This document shows, in pieces, positions 19,460-29,577 of a stretch of DNA of 64,000 nucleotides. The position numbers and the translations under genes were made by a program. This stretch comes from Symbiodinium microadriaticum. Its lineage: Eukaryota > Sar > Dinophyceae > Suessiales > Symbiodiniaceae. The stretch spans positions 10,040-74,039 of the forward strand of contig LSRX01001664.1 of the NCBI GenBank assembly GCA_001939145.1, written 5' to 3'. Numbering within the stretch: the stretch's first letter is position 1; the number at the start of each line of letters is the position of its first letter. The notes below the pieces were generated by a model, which ran no database searches, was not told the DNA's origin, and saw nothing but the letters and a program-made list of their open reading frames with translations.

Positions 19460-22400
19460 AAACTCCAAGAGCCTTCAAGTTAATTCGACTAAACCGCCAA
19501 CCGTGAGGTACTTCGCGGTGGAGAAGTTCGGGAAGTTCTCTCACATGCTTAAACCAGGCTCACATCATGGAGTATGAGATTCAGCAGAGTTTTACTTCAG
19601 GGGTAGGAAGTCCTGGGAACATTATTCCGTAGGCTTCAGTATTCGTAGCTACAGCACAGTGCAACCCCACCCCTAGGATTTTTGAGCTATCCTTTTACCA
19701 CATGGGTGCGATTGTGGCGAATGTTAGCATCACCCGATTTGTCTCTTAACCATGCTTTTACAATATAATCATGATTAGTTATTCAGTCGTTTAGAGCTGA
19801 GGATGTCAAAGGCGCAATTTTCTTTAATCTGGCTTTAATGCTTTGTCTTTGGGTGTCGGCGGTGTGATGTGGTGCCTGGAACGAAGACCAGTACCCCCAG
19901 CTTTCAGAAGAGGGATTGTTCCATTTTCGACGTATCGGGTGCTTGGACCCTGGCTTCAGGCACTTGCTGCGTTCTGCTAGACACTCTAAACCCTCAAACT
20001 TCCTAACCTTAAACCTTTAACTCCAACCCTAACTCCTAAGATGGATGCAAACACGATGAGTTCCCTCTACAGTCCATAAAACCCTAAACCTCAAAACCCT
20101 AAACCCCAAAACCTCAAAACCCAAAACCCCAAAACCCTAAACCCTCAACCCTCAACCCTAAGACCTCCTCAAGTCCTAAACCCTAAAACCCTAAACCTCC
20201 TGAAGTCCTGGCATCCCCAGCCCCCTATGACGTCCGGCTTGAGTCCTACACGGAAATTAGGATGAATTCCTGCAGTAAGCATTCCATCAATCCCCGGGAC
20301 GGACCCCCTGAAACCCAAGCTAGAAGCCTCATGGATTTCCTGATATTCGGGTTTAGGGTTTCAGGTTTTGGGGTTTAGGGTTTGGTTCGTATAGATTTCT
20401 ACTGGGACTAGCCTTCCAAAACAGGGCTCCCCTGCCGCATGCAAAGCCTAGTGGATCCCCTGAAATCTGATGAACATCACCAACCCTGCAGTGTCTCGAC
20501 AGCAGTGGCTTTAGGGTTCAGGGTTAGGGTTTAGGGCTTATAGGGTTTAGGGGTTAGGGTTTAGGGTTTAGGGTTTAGGGTTCACGGTTCAAGGTTAGGG
20601 TTTAGGGCTTAGGGTTTCCGGTTTGGGGTTAACAAGCCCCCAACAGCTCGCGAAGCTTTTTCAACACCCCCCTAGAACCAGAGCTGTTCACCAACATGCG
20701 GGGGCGGCTTTGTAGGGACTACGGGGGATGTCGTTAGGGATCATTCCGACGTCCACTTTAAGCCTGTCAACCCCAAACCCTCACCTATCGAACCCTCAAC
20801 CAAGCAGGCCTTGCGACAGTTGGTTGTGACCTCTGCGGCCATTCGGTCAGTTTGGGAGTGTTGCTTTTTGCTTTGTTTGCTGAACCCTAACCCCTAAACC
20901 GCTGAACCCCTAAACCCTAAAGCCCTAAACCCCTAAACCCCTAAACCACCAAACCCCCCAAACCCCTAAACCCCTAAACCCCTGAACCCTTAAACCCTAG
21001 ACCCCAGACCCTAAACCCAGAACCCCAGGCCCCAGGCCCCAGGCCCCAGGCTTCTGCTTGGTTTCGCGGGCTTTTGGGTTTTTCATCCGTATAGATCGTC
21101 TCACTCGCGTTCGCAGCGTAGTTCGGAGGACTTATGCAGCATAGGGGACTCTTGGGGTTTTCCCCTGTATTATATACTTGCTTGTTCTTTCGGTTCTCCT
21201 GTGCGTTCACAGGGTTTCGGCTTTTCCTAGGCGCCTTGGGTGCCTTATGCCAGGTTTTCCAAAACAGGTTCCATCGGCGGTTTGTGTGACAACCATGAGG
21301 TTTCCCAGCAGTTGAGTTTGGGGTTTAGGGTTCAGAGTTTTACCTAGCTTTCCAGATGCTTTCTGTTGGTAATTGAGGTTTGGCTCATGGTCTTCGGTTC
21401 CGACTCAAGACAGAGGTGAACGCGTCGGTTCACGTGATGCTACAGAGTTCTTCTGAACAGTTTGAACATGGTTTAGGGCCTGGGTTTGTCAAGCAATCCT
21501 AAACCCTAAACCATAAATCTTAAAAACCTAAACCCTAAACCTTAAATCCTACAATCCTAAACCCTAAACACCTTAAATCTTAAAACCCTAAGCCCTAAAC
21601 CTTAACTCCTGAAACCCTAAACCCTAAACCTTAAATCCTAAAGCCCTAGACCCTAAACCTTCACTCCCAAAAGCTAGTCCGAGCCTGATCTTGAATGACT
21701 CCTCAACTGACTCGTTCTTAGTAGGGAATGGGGGAACGGGCTATTGGGACTACTATACGGGACCTTAAGGGACTATCATGGGGATCCATTCCCCTCCTAA
21801 ACCCTAAACCCCAAACCCTAAACCCTCATCATAGGGATCCATTCCCCCATTCCCTACTAAGAACCAGTCAGTCAAGGTTGCTGCATCGGATTTCGTTCCA
21901 TCACGAGCAGAACCGAGCAGAACATGGTCAATGTGTCCACCAAGACCAAGGACCAGGGCTCTAGGGTTTAGGTTTTTTCAGGGTTTCAGGGTTTTAGGGT
22001 TTTAGGGCTTTTAGGGCTTTTAGGGCTTTAGGGTTGAGGGGTTTTAGGGTTTAGAGGTTAGGGGCTTTGGGTTTTGGGTTTAGGGCGGAGCGGTTTCGAG
22101 AGGCTTTGTCAGGGGTTCAACCGAGCCCGCAAGGTCTTTTTTCACAGGGATTTAGGGGTTGAAGGCCAGAGGTGTAGGGATTTAGGTCTTGGGCTTATTA
22201 ATAGGGATTTCACAGACCTTGGGGGCTTAATCTTGTTTGCGGCTTGAAATCCGGGTTTTGGGGTGCTAGCAGTTCGTTTGGAGGGTTCCAAGCTGACCCT
22301 GTGGGCTGTGGGGCTTCGGCTTTCGGCGTAGCTGTTTGGTTTTGAATGCCATTGAACTTTCCCACTCTGCAAAAAGTCCCAAGTAACCATAGACTACTCC

Positions 22401-22812
22401 CAGGAGCATTCATGTCTTCCTGGCTCTTATCATCAAGGCCCCTATCTTACTGCAGCCCCTTAAAAAGGCTTAAACCCTAAGCCCTAAACACCAAATCAGC
22501 AACAAACTCTCGGTCGGAAGGCTTTGAGTTAGATGACTCCCGAAGTTATCCGTCTTGAGCCCCGGACTACCAACTACGAGCTTTGATCACAGCAGTCGGC
22601 ATCCTTTATTCGGTGTTGGGGTGGGCTGAATGTGGAATTATATGGGGGGATTTATCTTCAAGACTTCAGTGGTGTAGGGGTTGGAATGTTGGGTGTAAGC
22701 TTTGGGCGCGTTTTGGGTTTGGAGTTTTGAGGTCACGGGTGGCCCTGCAAGGACAACGTCTTCGTGCATGTGCAGCTGGACCGCCTTGAAAATCGTTCCG
22801 TCCATCAATCCC
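19460..22812 (+). CDS. Band 7/SPFH family protein (stomatin/HIR-like), 5' exons
   Basis: Three exons give a recognisable SPFH N-terminal region. Exon 1 ends at 19557 and contains RYFAVEKFGKFSHMLKPG; its start is either 19460 or 19508. Exon 2 is 21877-21950 (CCIGFRSITSRTEQNMVNVS TKTK). Exon 3 starts at 22752 (DNVFVHVQ) and its end is uncertain, 22775 or a GT at 22813. The junction TKTK|DNVFV is the family's conserved motif, so the joins are fixed by homology. SPFH proteins form membrane-associated oligomeric rings that organise microdomains or regulate proteases. The 5' site of intron 1 is GC and that of intron 2 is GA; CAAGGAC is repeated at both ends of intron 2. Intron 1 is 2.3 kb, full of telomere-like tracts, and ends with a family G element. 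The C-terminal exons were not identified. Confidence 0.8.
19558..21876. repeat. SPFH intron 1: tracts, open decoys, family G
   Basis: C tracts at 19985-20045, 20078-20200, 20882-21030 and 21497-21670; G tracts at 20349-20390 and 20511-20632; a family G element at the 3' end. Several internal stretches are open and flanked by AG/GT (20221-20350, 20805-20880, 21117-21230), yet homology shows they are inside the intron. They are listed as decoys, or possibly as parts of an alternative transcript. Confidence 0.7.
21709..21871. mobile_element. Family G element with a telomere-like insert
   Basis: Ends GTTCTTAGTAGGGAATGGGG and CCCATTCCCTACTAAGAAC are inverted repeats. Compared with the copy at 23178-23283 it carries an extra 33-bp CCTAAACCC insert (21795-21827) between two 20-bp direct repeats (21775-21794, 21828-21847; one mismatch). 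Confidence 0.85.
21951..22751. repeat. SPFH intron 2
   Basis: Starts GACCAGGGCTCTAGGGTTTAGG, carries a G tract to about 22085 and ends CCCTGCAAG. A stretch at 22377-22463 is open on the plus strand (SQVTIDYSQEHSCLPGSYHQ, TAA) but lies inside this intron by homology. Confidence 0.65.
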
Positions 22813-23145
22813 GTAAACCCTAAAACCGTAAATCCGTAAACCCCTAAGCCCTCAACCTTAAACCTTAAGCCCCTGAGGCCGTAAGAGAGCCCTCTAAACC
22901 CTGAACCCTTGAGACATTAGCCCCAGCTCGAACTGCTGTAACCTAATTCTTCCTAGGCTCCTGATACAAACCTCAACATCAGCTTTATGGGACCCAGCAG
23001 CGGCCGCTAACTCAATAAACGCTGAACCCTGAACCCAAAAGCCCTAAAGCCTAAAAACTCGAAACCCAAGGGAGCCCTTCTCGAACCTCTGATCGGCCCC
23101 CTTCTTAGATCCAATCGAAGGAACCCTAAACACCAAATCCCGAAG
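22813..23145. repeat. C-type tracts and unique DNA
   Basis: C tract 22813-22910 and shorter ones at 23020-23065 and 23120-23145. No gene that I can support. Confidence 0.6.
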
Positions 23146-23353
23146 CACAACTCTCCCTTACATCTTGCAAAAACTCCCTGGTTCTTAGTAGGGAATGGAG
23201 GAATGGGTTTTCGGGACTACTATAGGGGACGCTAAGGGGCTATCATTGGGATCCATTCCCCCATTCCCTGCTAAGAACCAGTCAGGAAAGCCTAACAGTG
23301 AGGACAAGGGCGACAAGTCCGCCACAGTAGCACAGAGCCAGGGGCCAGAATAG
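23146..23353 (+). CDS. Two exons around a family G introner, terminal
   Basis: Exon 23146-23180 (QLSLTSCKNSL) and exon 23282-23353 (SGKPNSEDKGDKSATVAQSQ, then GPE and TAG) are in phase. The intron 23181-23281 is exactly a family G element (GTTCTTAG to AAGAACCAG). It could be the 3' end of the SPFH gene upstream, since strand and order agree, but the connection is unproven. Confidence 0.42.
23178..23283. mobile_element. Family G element, uninterrupted
   Basis: Inverted ends CTGGTTCTTAGTAGGGAATG and CATTCCCTGCTAAGAACCAG. Serves as the empty reference for the telomere-like insertion in the copy at 21709. Confidence 0.85.
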
Positions 23354-23999
23354 AAGCAGACTCAAACCTCAGGACAGATTCGTGGGATAAGCACTGCCAA
23401 TCCGTCGTGGTGGCCCTATGCTTTTTTTAAACCACGCCCTAAAACTTGAACTTGAAACTTGCCTAACCCTTAAAGCCCCAATGCTCTAAGCTCGAAGCCC
23501 ACCACGCTGAAGCCTTATACCCTAAACCCTGACATTGTGCCTTCTGGTGGTCTTTTATCGTAGGCTGCCGCAGGCTTTTTCCCAACCCTCATAGTAGCCC
23601 TTTCCTGCCCTGGAGACTTCATCATAGGGACCCTTCGGGGGCTAAAGAGGAGGGGGTGAAGTACAGAATGTTACACATTCCTGGCATTCTTGATTGCACG
23701 TATCACTTGCATGTTTCGTGTCTGTGTGCTCAAGGTTCTAGCATAGCAGAGTATCTGGACTACAGCCCGTAGCTGTAAAAAGAGACACTTGCGTGCTTGT
23801 GTGCCTGTACGCTTTGCGAGGGTTCACACGCCCAAGTTACATCTCAACGTGGTAGCGGAGCTCCCGGGNAAGACCCTAAGACCCTAAGGCCTTAAACTCT
23901 AAACCCTAAACCCGAGGACTGTCTAAGACCCTAAGACCCTAAACCCTAAAAGCTGGAAACTTGGAGGTCTAGGTGAACCTTTCGGGGGCGCTTTTTGAG
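23354..23999. other. Unique DNA and short C tracts
   Basis: C-type pieces at 23440-23535 and 23870-23952, a single N at 23869, otherwise unassigned sequence. Confidence 0.5.
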
Positions 24000-24725
24000 G
24001 AGCTAAGACGACTCCTCATGCTTGAGCAGCAGCCTGGCAGAATCACAAGGAGGGATGGCATCCAAAGGTTAAAGGAGTTCGGCGCGTCCTTGAGCCAAAA
24101 CCACAGAGCCCATACAGGGTCTCTAGGGTCTAGAGCTCGTCAGCCCTGAAGCGAGAATCCTGGACCTCACCCCGAACTCCTTTTTTTTTTTTTTTAATAA
24201 GTTTGGGGTCGCCTAGAGTAGCTCTGAGCGTAAACCCCGAAAGCCTTGAAACCCTGAGCCCCAAAACCCCTAAACCCCTAAACCCCTAAACCCCTAAACC
24301 CCTAAACCCTAAACCCTAAACCCTAAACCCCTAAACCCTAAAACCCTAAACCTTGAAACCCTGAACGGAGGGAAGAACCTCCAGAAAGAAAAGAGAAATT
24401 AGGAGGCTTTCAATCGAGCAGTAGACGCTTCTCACTTTCTTAGCCCTTGGCACCTAAGCCTAAGCAGCAAATACGGCTGATGATGTAAATCGCGCATGAC
24501 CCATAATAAGGAATATACCATCATTCCCATAGTTTAGGGTCCTTGAGGGGGGAATGCAGGGTTTATATCATCAGCAGTATGACGAACAGAAGTGAGTCTC
24601 CAGGACATGCTGACTGTGTGCAAGTTGTGCTCACGTGCTGTATCGACCTGGACAGCTCCCCCAGATGTGGGGAGGCAGTCGAAGCGCAAAAAAGGTGCCA
24701 CGGGTTTGGGGTTTTTAAGGACTGA
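24000..24725 (+). CDS. Two exons, terminal, product unknown
   Basis: Exon 24000-24118 encodes ELRRLLMLEQQPGRITRRDG then IQRLKEFGASLSQNHRAHT. Exon 24578-24725 encodes NRSESPGHADCVQVVLTCCI then DLDSSPRCGEAVEAQKRCHG and stops at TGA. Phases match across an intron (24119-24577) that holds a poly-T run, a C tract and a family A element whose right end (CATCAGCAG) is the 3' splice site. Cys-rich second exon; family not recognised. Confidence 0.48.
24228..24368. repeat. C-type tract
   Basis: Regular CCCCTAAA and CCCTAAA repeats inside the intron 24119-24577. Confidence 0.85.
24472..24579. mobile_element. Family A element
   Basis: TACGGCTGATGATGTAAATC to TATATCATCAGCAGTA. Right end provides the AG of the intron before 24578. 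Confidence 0.8.
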
Positions 24726-24879
24726 TAGTAGAAATCGAAGAATATACAAGCAGTGTGAAATATCCTTTTGCACCGTCTGCCGTTATAGCCATACTATAAC
24801 ATCGCCCGAAATCCTGTGTGTAACACCTGAGCCCTTTGAAAGGGTGCCTCTTTAGGGATCCCTTAAAAGGGCCTGGCCT

Positions 24880-25133
24880 CTCTAAACCCTACACCCTAAA
24901 CCCTAAACCCTAGGCTAAGCCCTAAACCCTAACCCCTAAACCCCTAAACCCCTAAAGCCCTAAACCCCTAAACCCCTAAACCCTAAACCCTACTTTCTCT
25001 TTTTCCTGAGGCCCTTGACCATGCGGTGAATGCAGGAGCCTGGCTAGCCCAAGGCTACTACTCCTGACGGTTCCCGGATATACTTATCGCCGGGTTTAGG
25101 GTTTAGGGCTTTAGGGTTTAGGGTCTAGGGAAC
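24880..25133. repeat. C tract, core, G tract
   Basis: C-type 24880-24990, a possible exon 25036-25093 (SLASPRLLLLTVPGYTYR) between GAATGCAG and GTTTAGG, then G-type 25094-25133. Confidence 0.55.
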
Positions 25134-25222
25134 TTATAGCATAGAAAGGTCTCGAACCCAGTCTGACAATCCTGGCTCTCAAGCAAGCCATAAAATCTTA
25201 ACCCCTGAACCCCTGATTCAAG

Positions 25223-25419
25223 AACCCGCGCCGTACATGTCCCTTAACAGAGCCATCTTAAGGCCCGTGGGGCAAGTTCCGCATCCCACCTTTGGCGAGG
25301 CTATCAAGACCGACGCGCCCAATGCAGTCGCAGCGCCCTCAGGCGAAATTCGGCTTGAGGCGTTTCATTTACATGGGGCTTTACAGGATGTTTGCAGGGC
25401 CTATCTAGGGTCTATGTAG
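25223..25419 (+). CDS. Open exon, product unknown
   Basis: After GATTCAAG the frame runs 64 codons to TAG at 25417, including AILRPVGQVPHPTFGEAIKT and GEIRLEAFHLHGALQDVCRA. It may be a terminal exon. No homologue recognised. Confidence 0.38.
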
Positions 25420-25493
25420 TATAGGGCTTATACCTTATACCGTTCAGCACTCTTTGGCCGTGATAAAAGTAGCATTACTGGTACCATTCCTCG

Positions 25494-25925
25494 ATGTCCA
25501 AGAAGCAAGCCGAGCCGGTAAAAGTACTGACATCTGCCGAGACGGAATGCGAGACGCTCCGTCGGCGCACGCGGCACTTCAGACGGAGCTCTCGCTGGCC
25601 CTTGCGGACAACGAGCTTCTCTCAAAACAAGTGAAAGATCTTTTGGAGGAGTTGAGTGTTGTGCGAGAAGCCGGTGCTGACAGCAAAAGGAACTCGAAGA
25701 AGCAGTCGAAATCGCTAGCTGCAGCTCAGCGATGAGCTGTATCCAATGTTGTAGCCGCGGAAAAAAAGTCGTCATTGTCAGAGGCGAACGACCGAAAAAC
25801 CGTGGCGAATGTTATGCTAGCACGGAGGTCTGCCAAGTGCGGACGGCAGCAAAAGGTCGTGCCTTTTGTGGCAACAGGGCGCTGTGCCAGGGAGATCTAC
25901 ATCGTGAGTCTGGCTTTCTTCTAGG
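25494..25925 (+). pseudogene. Broken intronless coiled-coil gene
   Basis: ATG at 25494 opens KKQAEPVKVLTSAETECETL. Around 25560-25575 the coding signal shifts to another frame, which reads HAALQTELSLALADNELLSK and KDLLEELSVVREAGADSK, a heptad-like helix. That frame meets TGA at 25733, then continues SNVVAAEKKSSLSEANDRKT to TAG at 25923. One frameshift plus one in-frame stop suggest a decayed retrocopy or sequencing errors. It is unusual here in having no telomere-like intron. The minus-strand frame 25428-25775 is treated as its shadow. Confidence 0.42.
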
Positions 25926-25932
25926 GTTGTCA

Positions 25933-26085
25933 TACGGTTAATGATATACATCCTGCATCACCCATAGTAAATCGGCATATCAAGCACCCCAACATAGAGG
26001 AGGTAACTTATTCCAGCATTTTGTTTGTGCAATAATTCCCATAGTTTAGGGTCCTTAAGGTAATGCAGGATTTATTATACATTCA
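25933..26085. mobile_element. Family A element interrupted by unrelated DNA
   Basis: Left arm TACGGTTAATGATATACATC and right arm GTAATGCAGGATTTATTATA are present, but the middle is replaced by about 50 bp of unique sequence. Confidence 0.7.
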
Positions 26086-26303
26086 GCAGCAGGATTTATA
26101 TTGCGCTTATGGGTGCCGCTTGGGTTTGGAATCAGCCTCGTTGGTAGATTTCTTCGTAAATGTGGTCAGATCGATCTTCCTGTTTAGGAGTCCTTATATT
26201 CAACATCGTAGTTTACATGGTCTGCATTGCGGAGGTTTCGGAATTATGCATGGTTTTGGTGTTAGGCCGTGTTTGGTTTGGGGGCGTTGACAGTTGAGTT
26301 CAG

Positions 26304-26533
26304 GATTCGGGGTTTAGCGCTTGGGGAGCCGGTCCGACAGGATCTTACACGCTGCGTCCTTGTTGGATGCAATTTTACATTTTTGGTTGTATTAAGACCC
26401 TAATAAGGATTAAAAATGGCCATTTTTAATATGACCCCAACAGGGAGCCAGTACAGGTGTCATGAGCAGACGGTTTGAGCAGAAAAGGGATAGCTGCATC
26501 TTCTTGTGTTTAGTCCTTGTTGCACAGTACTGA
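26304..26533 (+). CDS. Two terminal exons around a family L introner
   Basis: Exon 26304-26355 (IRGLALGEPVRQDLTRC) and exon 26444-26533 (GASTGVMSRRFEQKRDSCIF then LCLVLVAQY, TGA) are joined in phase 0 across an 88-bp intron that is a family L element. Upstream, an open stretch at 26063-26290 (CRLGLESASLVDFFVNVVRS) may be related. Family unknown. Confidence 0.48.
26354..26451. mobile_element. Family L element as intron
   Basis: GCGTCCTTGTTGGATGCAAT to ATGACCCCAACAGGGAGCCAG region; predicted intron 26356-26443 uses its GTCCTTG and CCCCAACAG. Confidence 0.8.
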
Positions 26534-26577
26534 TTGTGGTATGTGCCTTTGCCAAACTTGTGGATGTTCTGCACACT

Positions 26578-26712
26578 CTAGACCCCGAACCCCTAAACCC
26601 TGAACTAGGCCCTAGACCCCCCCGAAACCCTAAACCCTGAACCCTAAACCCTAAACCCTAAACCCGAAACAAACCCCTAAGTTCGCCGCTCCTTTCCCCA
26701 CGAATTTCCCAG
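26578..26712. repeat. C-type tract
   Basis: CCCTAAA variants to about 26690, then TTTCCCAG, the 3' splice site for the exon at 26713. Confidence 0.8.
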
Positions 26713-27727
26713 GTGTTCGACCTCATACGCCTCTGGGCAGAGGAGCACCCGCCGACGCCGGAGCCCGAGATAGACAAGGGTTTAAGGTTTAGGGGTTTAG
26801 GGTTTAGGGTTTAGGGGTTTAGGGTTTAGGGTTTTAGGGTTTAGGGTTTACGGTTTAGGGTTTAGGGTTTAGGGTTTGAGGGTTCAGAGTTTAGGGGTTT
26901 AGGGTTTAGGGGTTTAGGGGTTTAGGGTTTAGGGTTTTAGGTTTTAGGGTTTAGGGTTTAGGGTTGAGGGTTTAGGGTTTAGGGTTTTAGGGTTTAGGGT
27001 TTACGGTTTAGGGTTTAGGGTTTAGGGTTTGAGGGTTCAGAGTTTAGGGGTTTAGGGTTTAGGGGTTTAGGGGTTTAGGGTTTAGGGTTTTAGGTTTTAG
27101 GGTTTAGGGTTTAGGGTTGAGGGTTTAGGGTTTAGGGGTTTAGGGTTCAGGGTTTAGGGTTTAGAACCTACTTTTTAGTAGGGCCCCTATAAACGCCAAA
27201 TTCATAATCAGAACCTACAAAAAGCTCGGTTTTGGTGGGTGAAGGGATATCCTAGAAGTGCAACGTGCTTCCTGTTCCTTGACCTCAGACGGTATAGAAC
27301 CCCTTTTTTCGGAATATACCGATTTCGTGGGCGTTGAGTGCTCGGGTTTTTTCTGCTACAGGAACCATTCATTATCCAAGATACTACACTAGTTGAAACC
27401 CTATATTCAGAACCCGAACAAGAACGCGGGTTTCTGAATCAGGTTCCTCGATCCGCGTAAAGCCTTTATGACATCCCGCAACAAGGCCTTCGTTTTCAAT
27501 CTCTGCTTTATTCTCCCCCGACCCGGTCCAGGGTTTAGGGTTTAGGGTTCAGGGAATTAGGGTTGAGGGTCTAGGGTGTTTAGGGATTGTAGGGTTTAGG
27601 GTGGTGTGGCAGGCACTTTGGGCTTCCCACGTACAGTGCACGGGATTCAGGTTGCTGTTCCCTTGAGGCCAGGCACGCCCGGCGGTTGCGTTGCTCCTGT
27701 AGCGGTGCTGTGCACATCCTGGACTAA
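26713..27727 (+). CDS. Three terminal exons, product unknown
   Basis: Exon 26713-26779 encodes VFDLIRLWAEEHPPTPEPEI; exon 27463-27532 encodes FMTSRNKAFVFNLCFILPRP; exon 27613-27727 encodes HFGLPTYSARDSGCCSLEAR and ends TAA at 27725. Phases agree at both joins (GT and GT donors, AAAG and GGCAG acceptors). The first exon's acidic WAEEHPP run recalls RWD-type domains, but this is only an impression. Intron 1 opens with a 380-bp G tract. Confidence 0.48.
26778..27163. repeat. G-type tract with 153-bp higher-order repeat
   Basis: Clean TTTAGGG array. A variant-rich segment containing TTTACGG and GAGGGTTCAGAG occurs at 26850 and again at 27003, a 153-bp period. Confidence 0.85.
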
Positions 27728-27783
27728 AGCAAACCTAAATCAGCAAACATGGTATGATGGAATACAGGAATACATTAAGAAAT

Positions 27784-27850
27784 GTGTATATATATATATG
27801 TATACACACACACACATGACATTAATATAGATATACGCATGCGCACACAT
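27784..27850. repeat. TA/CA microsatellite
   Basis: TATATATG, CACACA and related dinucleotides. Confidence 0.8.
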
Positions 27851-28418
27851 GCAACTTAATACCAATCGTGCTCTTTCCACGGTCCTGCTCCCGCCCCGGC
27901 CGCAAGCACATGAATTCGGCTCCTGGGAGGACGCTCCAAGTGAGCTCTTCGCCTCGACCGTCGGTTTGAGGATTCGGGCTTTAGGGGTTGAAGTTATGCA
28001 AACGCACTTCCGAAACCCGATGTAAGATGTTCTCGCAAAGCGTCGTCTTTTTTCACCCAAAGTGTCGTCTTCGAGGTGTAACCTTAACCTTCAAAAGCCT
28101 TAAACCCTAATCCCGATACCCTACGACTGTAACCTTCAAGAACCCTTTTCCCAAGCAGTGAAGGTTGAGCCGTGCATTCCAAACCATGCCACAACATTCA
28201 TAAGTGGTCCACTCAAATCAAAGCCCTGCGCCCTGAACCCTAAAAACTTTGCATCCCCAAATTACCCCCAAACCCAAACCTGCACACCCCAAACCCCTAT
28301 ACTACCCTTACTCCCTAAACCCTAAACCCTAAACCCCTAAACCCTAAACCCTAAACCCTAAACCCTAAACCCTAAACCCAAACCCCTATACTACCCTTCC
28401 TAAGACGCTTGTCTCCAG
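27851..28418. repeat. Unique DNA then C-type tract
   Basis: Unassigned sequence to 28220, with an open gap near 28161-28223 (VKVEPCIPNHATTFISGPLK), then a C tract 28220-28400 ending TCTCCAG. Confidence 0.5.
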
Positions 28419-28463
28419 CCCTTTGAGGCACTGCCCGCTGCCTCAGATGTTGAAGAAGGCAGG
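28419..28463 (+). CDS. Candidate exon
   Basis: PFEALPAASDVEEGR between GTCTCCAG and GTTTGGG, phase 0 on both sides, C tract before and G tract after. Family unknown. Confidence 0.4.
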
Positions 28464-28793
28464 GTTTGGGTTTCTGGGGGACTTCTTTGGGGTTTACGGT
28501 TGAGGGTTTAGGGTTTGGGGTTTAGGGTTGAGGGTTTAGGATTTAAAAGTTTAGGGTTTGGTGTTTAGGGTCCAGAGTTTAAGTTTAGGGTTTAGGGTTT
28601 AGGGATATGGATGTTCCATCATGGGCTCTGCGCGCACAACTGACGGGGTTTGGGGCTCGAGGCTGGCAATTCCTGGTGCAGCCTCCTTTGTACACGTCCT
28701 CCTTAACTCTAAACCCTAACCCCTAATGTCTAAACCCTAAACCCTAAACCCTAACCCTTAAGCTCTGGATCATTTCTTGGGCATCTTGAGAGC
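28464..28793. repeat. G tract, open core, C tract
   Basis: G-type 28464-28605; a gap at 28610-28690 that is open (MDVPSWALRAQLTGFGARGW) with a GTACAC donor; C-type 28702-28765. Exon status uncertain. Confidence 0.5.
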
Positions 28794-29577
28794 ATGGCTT
28801 CGGGAGCTATGTCTAAGGCAAGACGCTGGGAAGGCATGATCAAGAGGCGCATTGTGTTTGGGGCTTCAGGGCTGTCCAATAAGGGTTTAGTGGTTAAGGA
28901 GGGAAGTTTTGGGGAGAAGGGGAACTCTTCAATTCCACCTCAAAGTCAAGGTGTTCTTCAGGCGAGGCTGAGCCAACTATGGTGTAAGCGAGTTCTGTGT
29001 AATCCGGTAATTAAGCCCTAAACTCTAAACCCTAAACCCCAAACCCAAGGCGCGAAAGCCCAGACGACTCGAAAGCCTACCCCCCAAAAACCTAAATCCT
29101 AACACCTAAACCCTTAACCCAAAACCCTAAAACCCTAACCCAAAACCCTAAAGCCCTAAACCCAAAACCCTAAAACCCTAAAGCCCTAACCCTTCACCTC
29201 AGCCCTAGGAGCCCTAAGCTCCAAACCTTAAGCCCTGAACCCTGAGGAGCTCTTAATGCACCCGCAAAGTAAGCCTCAACCCTCAAACCCTAAAACCTAA
29301 ACCCTAAATCCTACCCTAAACCCCTAGAGCCCTAAACCCTAAACCCCTAAAGCCCTAAACCCTAAACCCCAAAACATCCCCAAGCCTTAGACCCTAAACC
29401 GCTAAACCCTAAACCCAATGCCCCTAAAACTCTATAGACCCTAAACCTCTAAACCTCTAAACCCTAAACCCTAAGCCCTCAAAGTAAGCCTCAACTGAGC
29501 CTCCTCTGCTGCAGCCGTTGACTCTGCAGCTGCCTCTGGAGTGGAAGACCGAGCCGGAGGTGCGAAACATAGTAGCG
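28794..29577 (+). CDS. Two exons with possible start codon, basic protein
   Basis: ATG at 28794 opens a 71-codon exon to 29006 (MASGAMSKARRWEGMIKRRI, later SSIPPQSQGVLQARLSQLWC) with a GTAATT donor. Exon 29515-29577 (PLTLQLPLEWKTEPEVRNIV) follows CTGCTGCAG in phase 0. The intron is a 480-bp C tract. The first exon may instead be internal, since AG precedes the ATG. Continuation past 29578 (GTTTAGGG) not found. Unknown family. Confidence 0.48.
29007..29514. repeat. C-type tract intron
   Basis: Starts GTAATTAAGCCCTAAAC and is almost entirely CCCTAAA variants, ending CTGCTGCAG. Confidence 0.8.

Noticed and set aside
20221..20350. Attractive open exon (ESYTEIRMNSCSKHSINPRD)
   Set aside because: Homology places it inside SPFH intron 1.
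24091..24112. CTTGAGCCAAAA, resembling the reverse complement of the dinoflagellate spliced leader
   Set aside because: Only 12 of 22 bases match and it lies in a coding-like exon; no donor GT context for an SL RNA gene.
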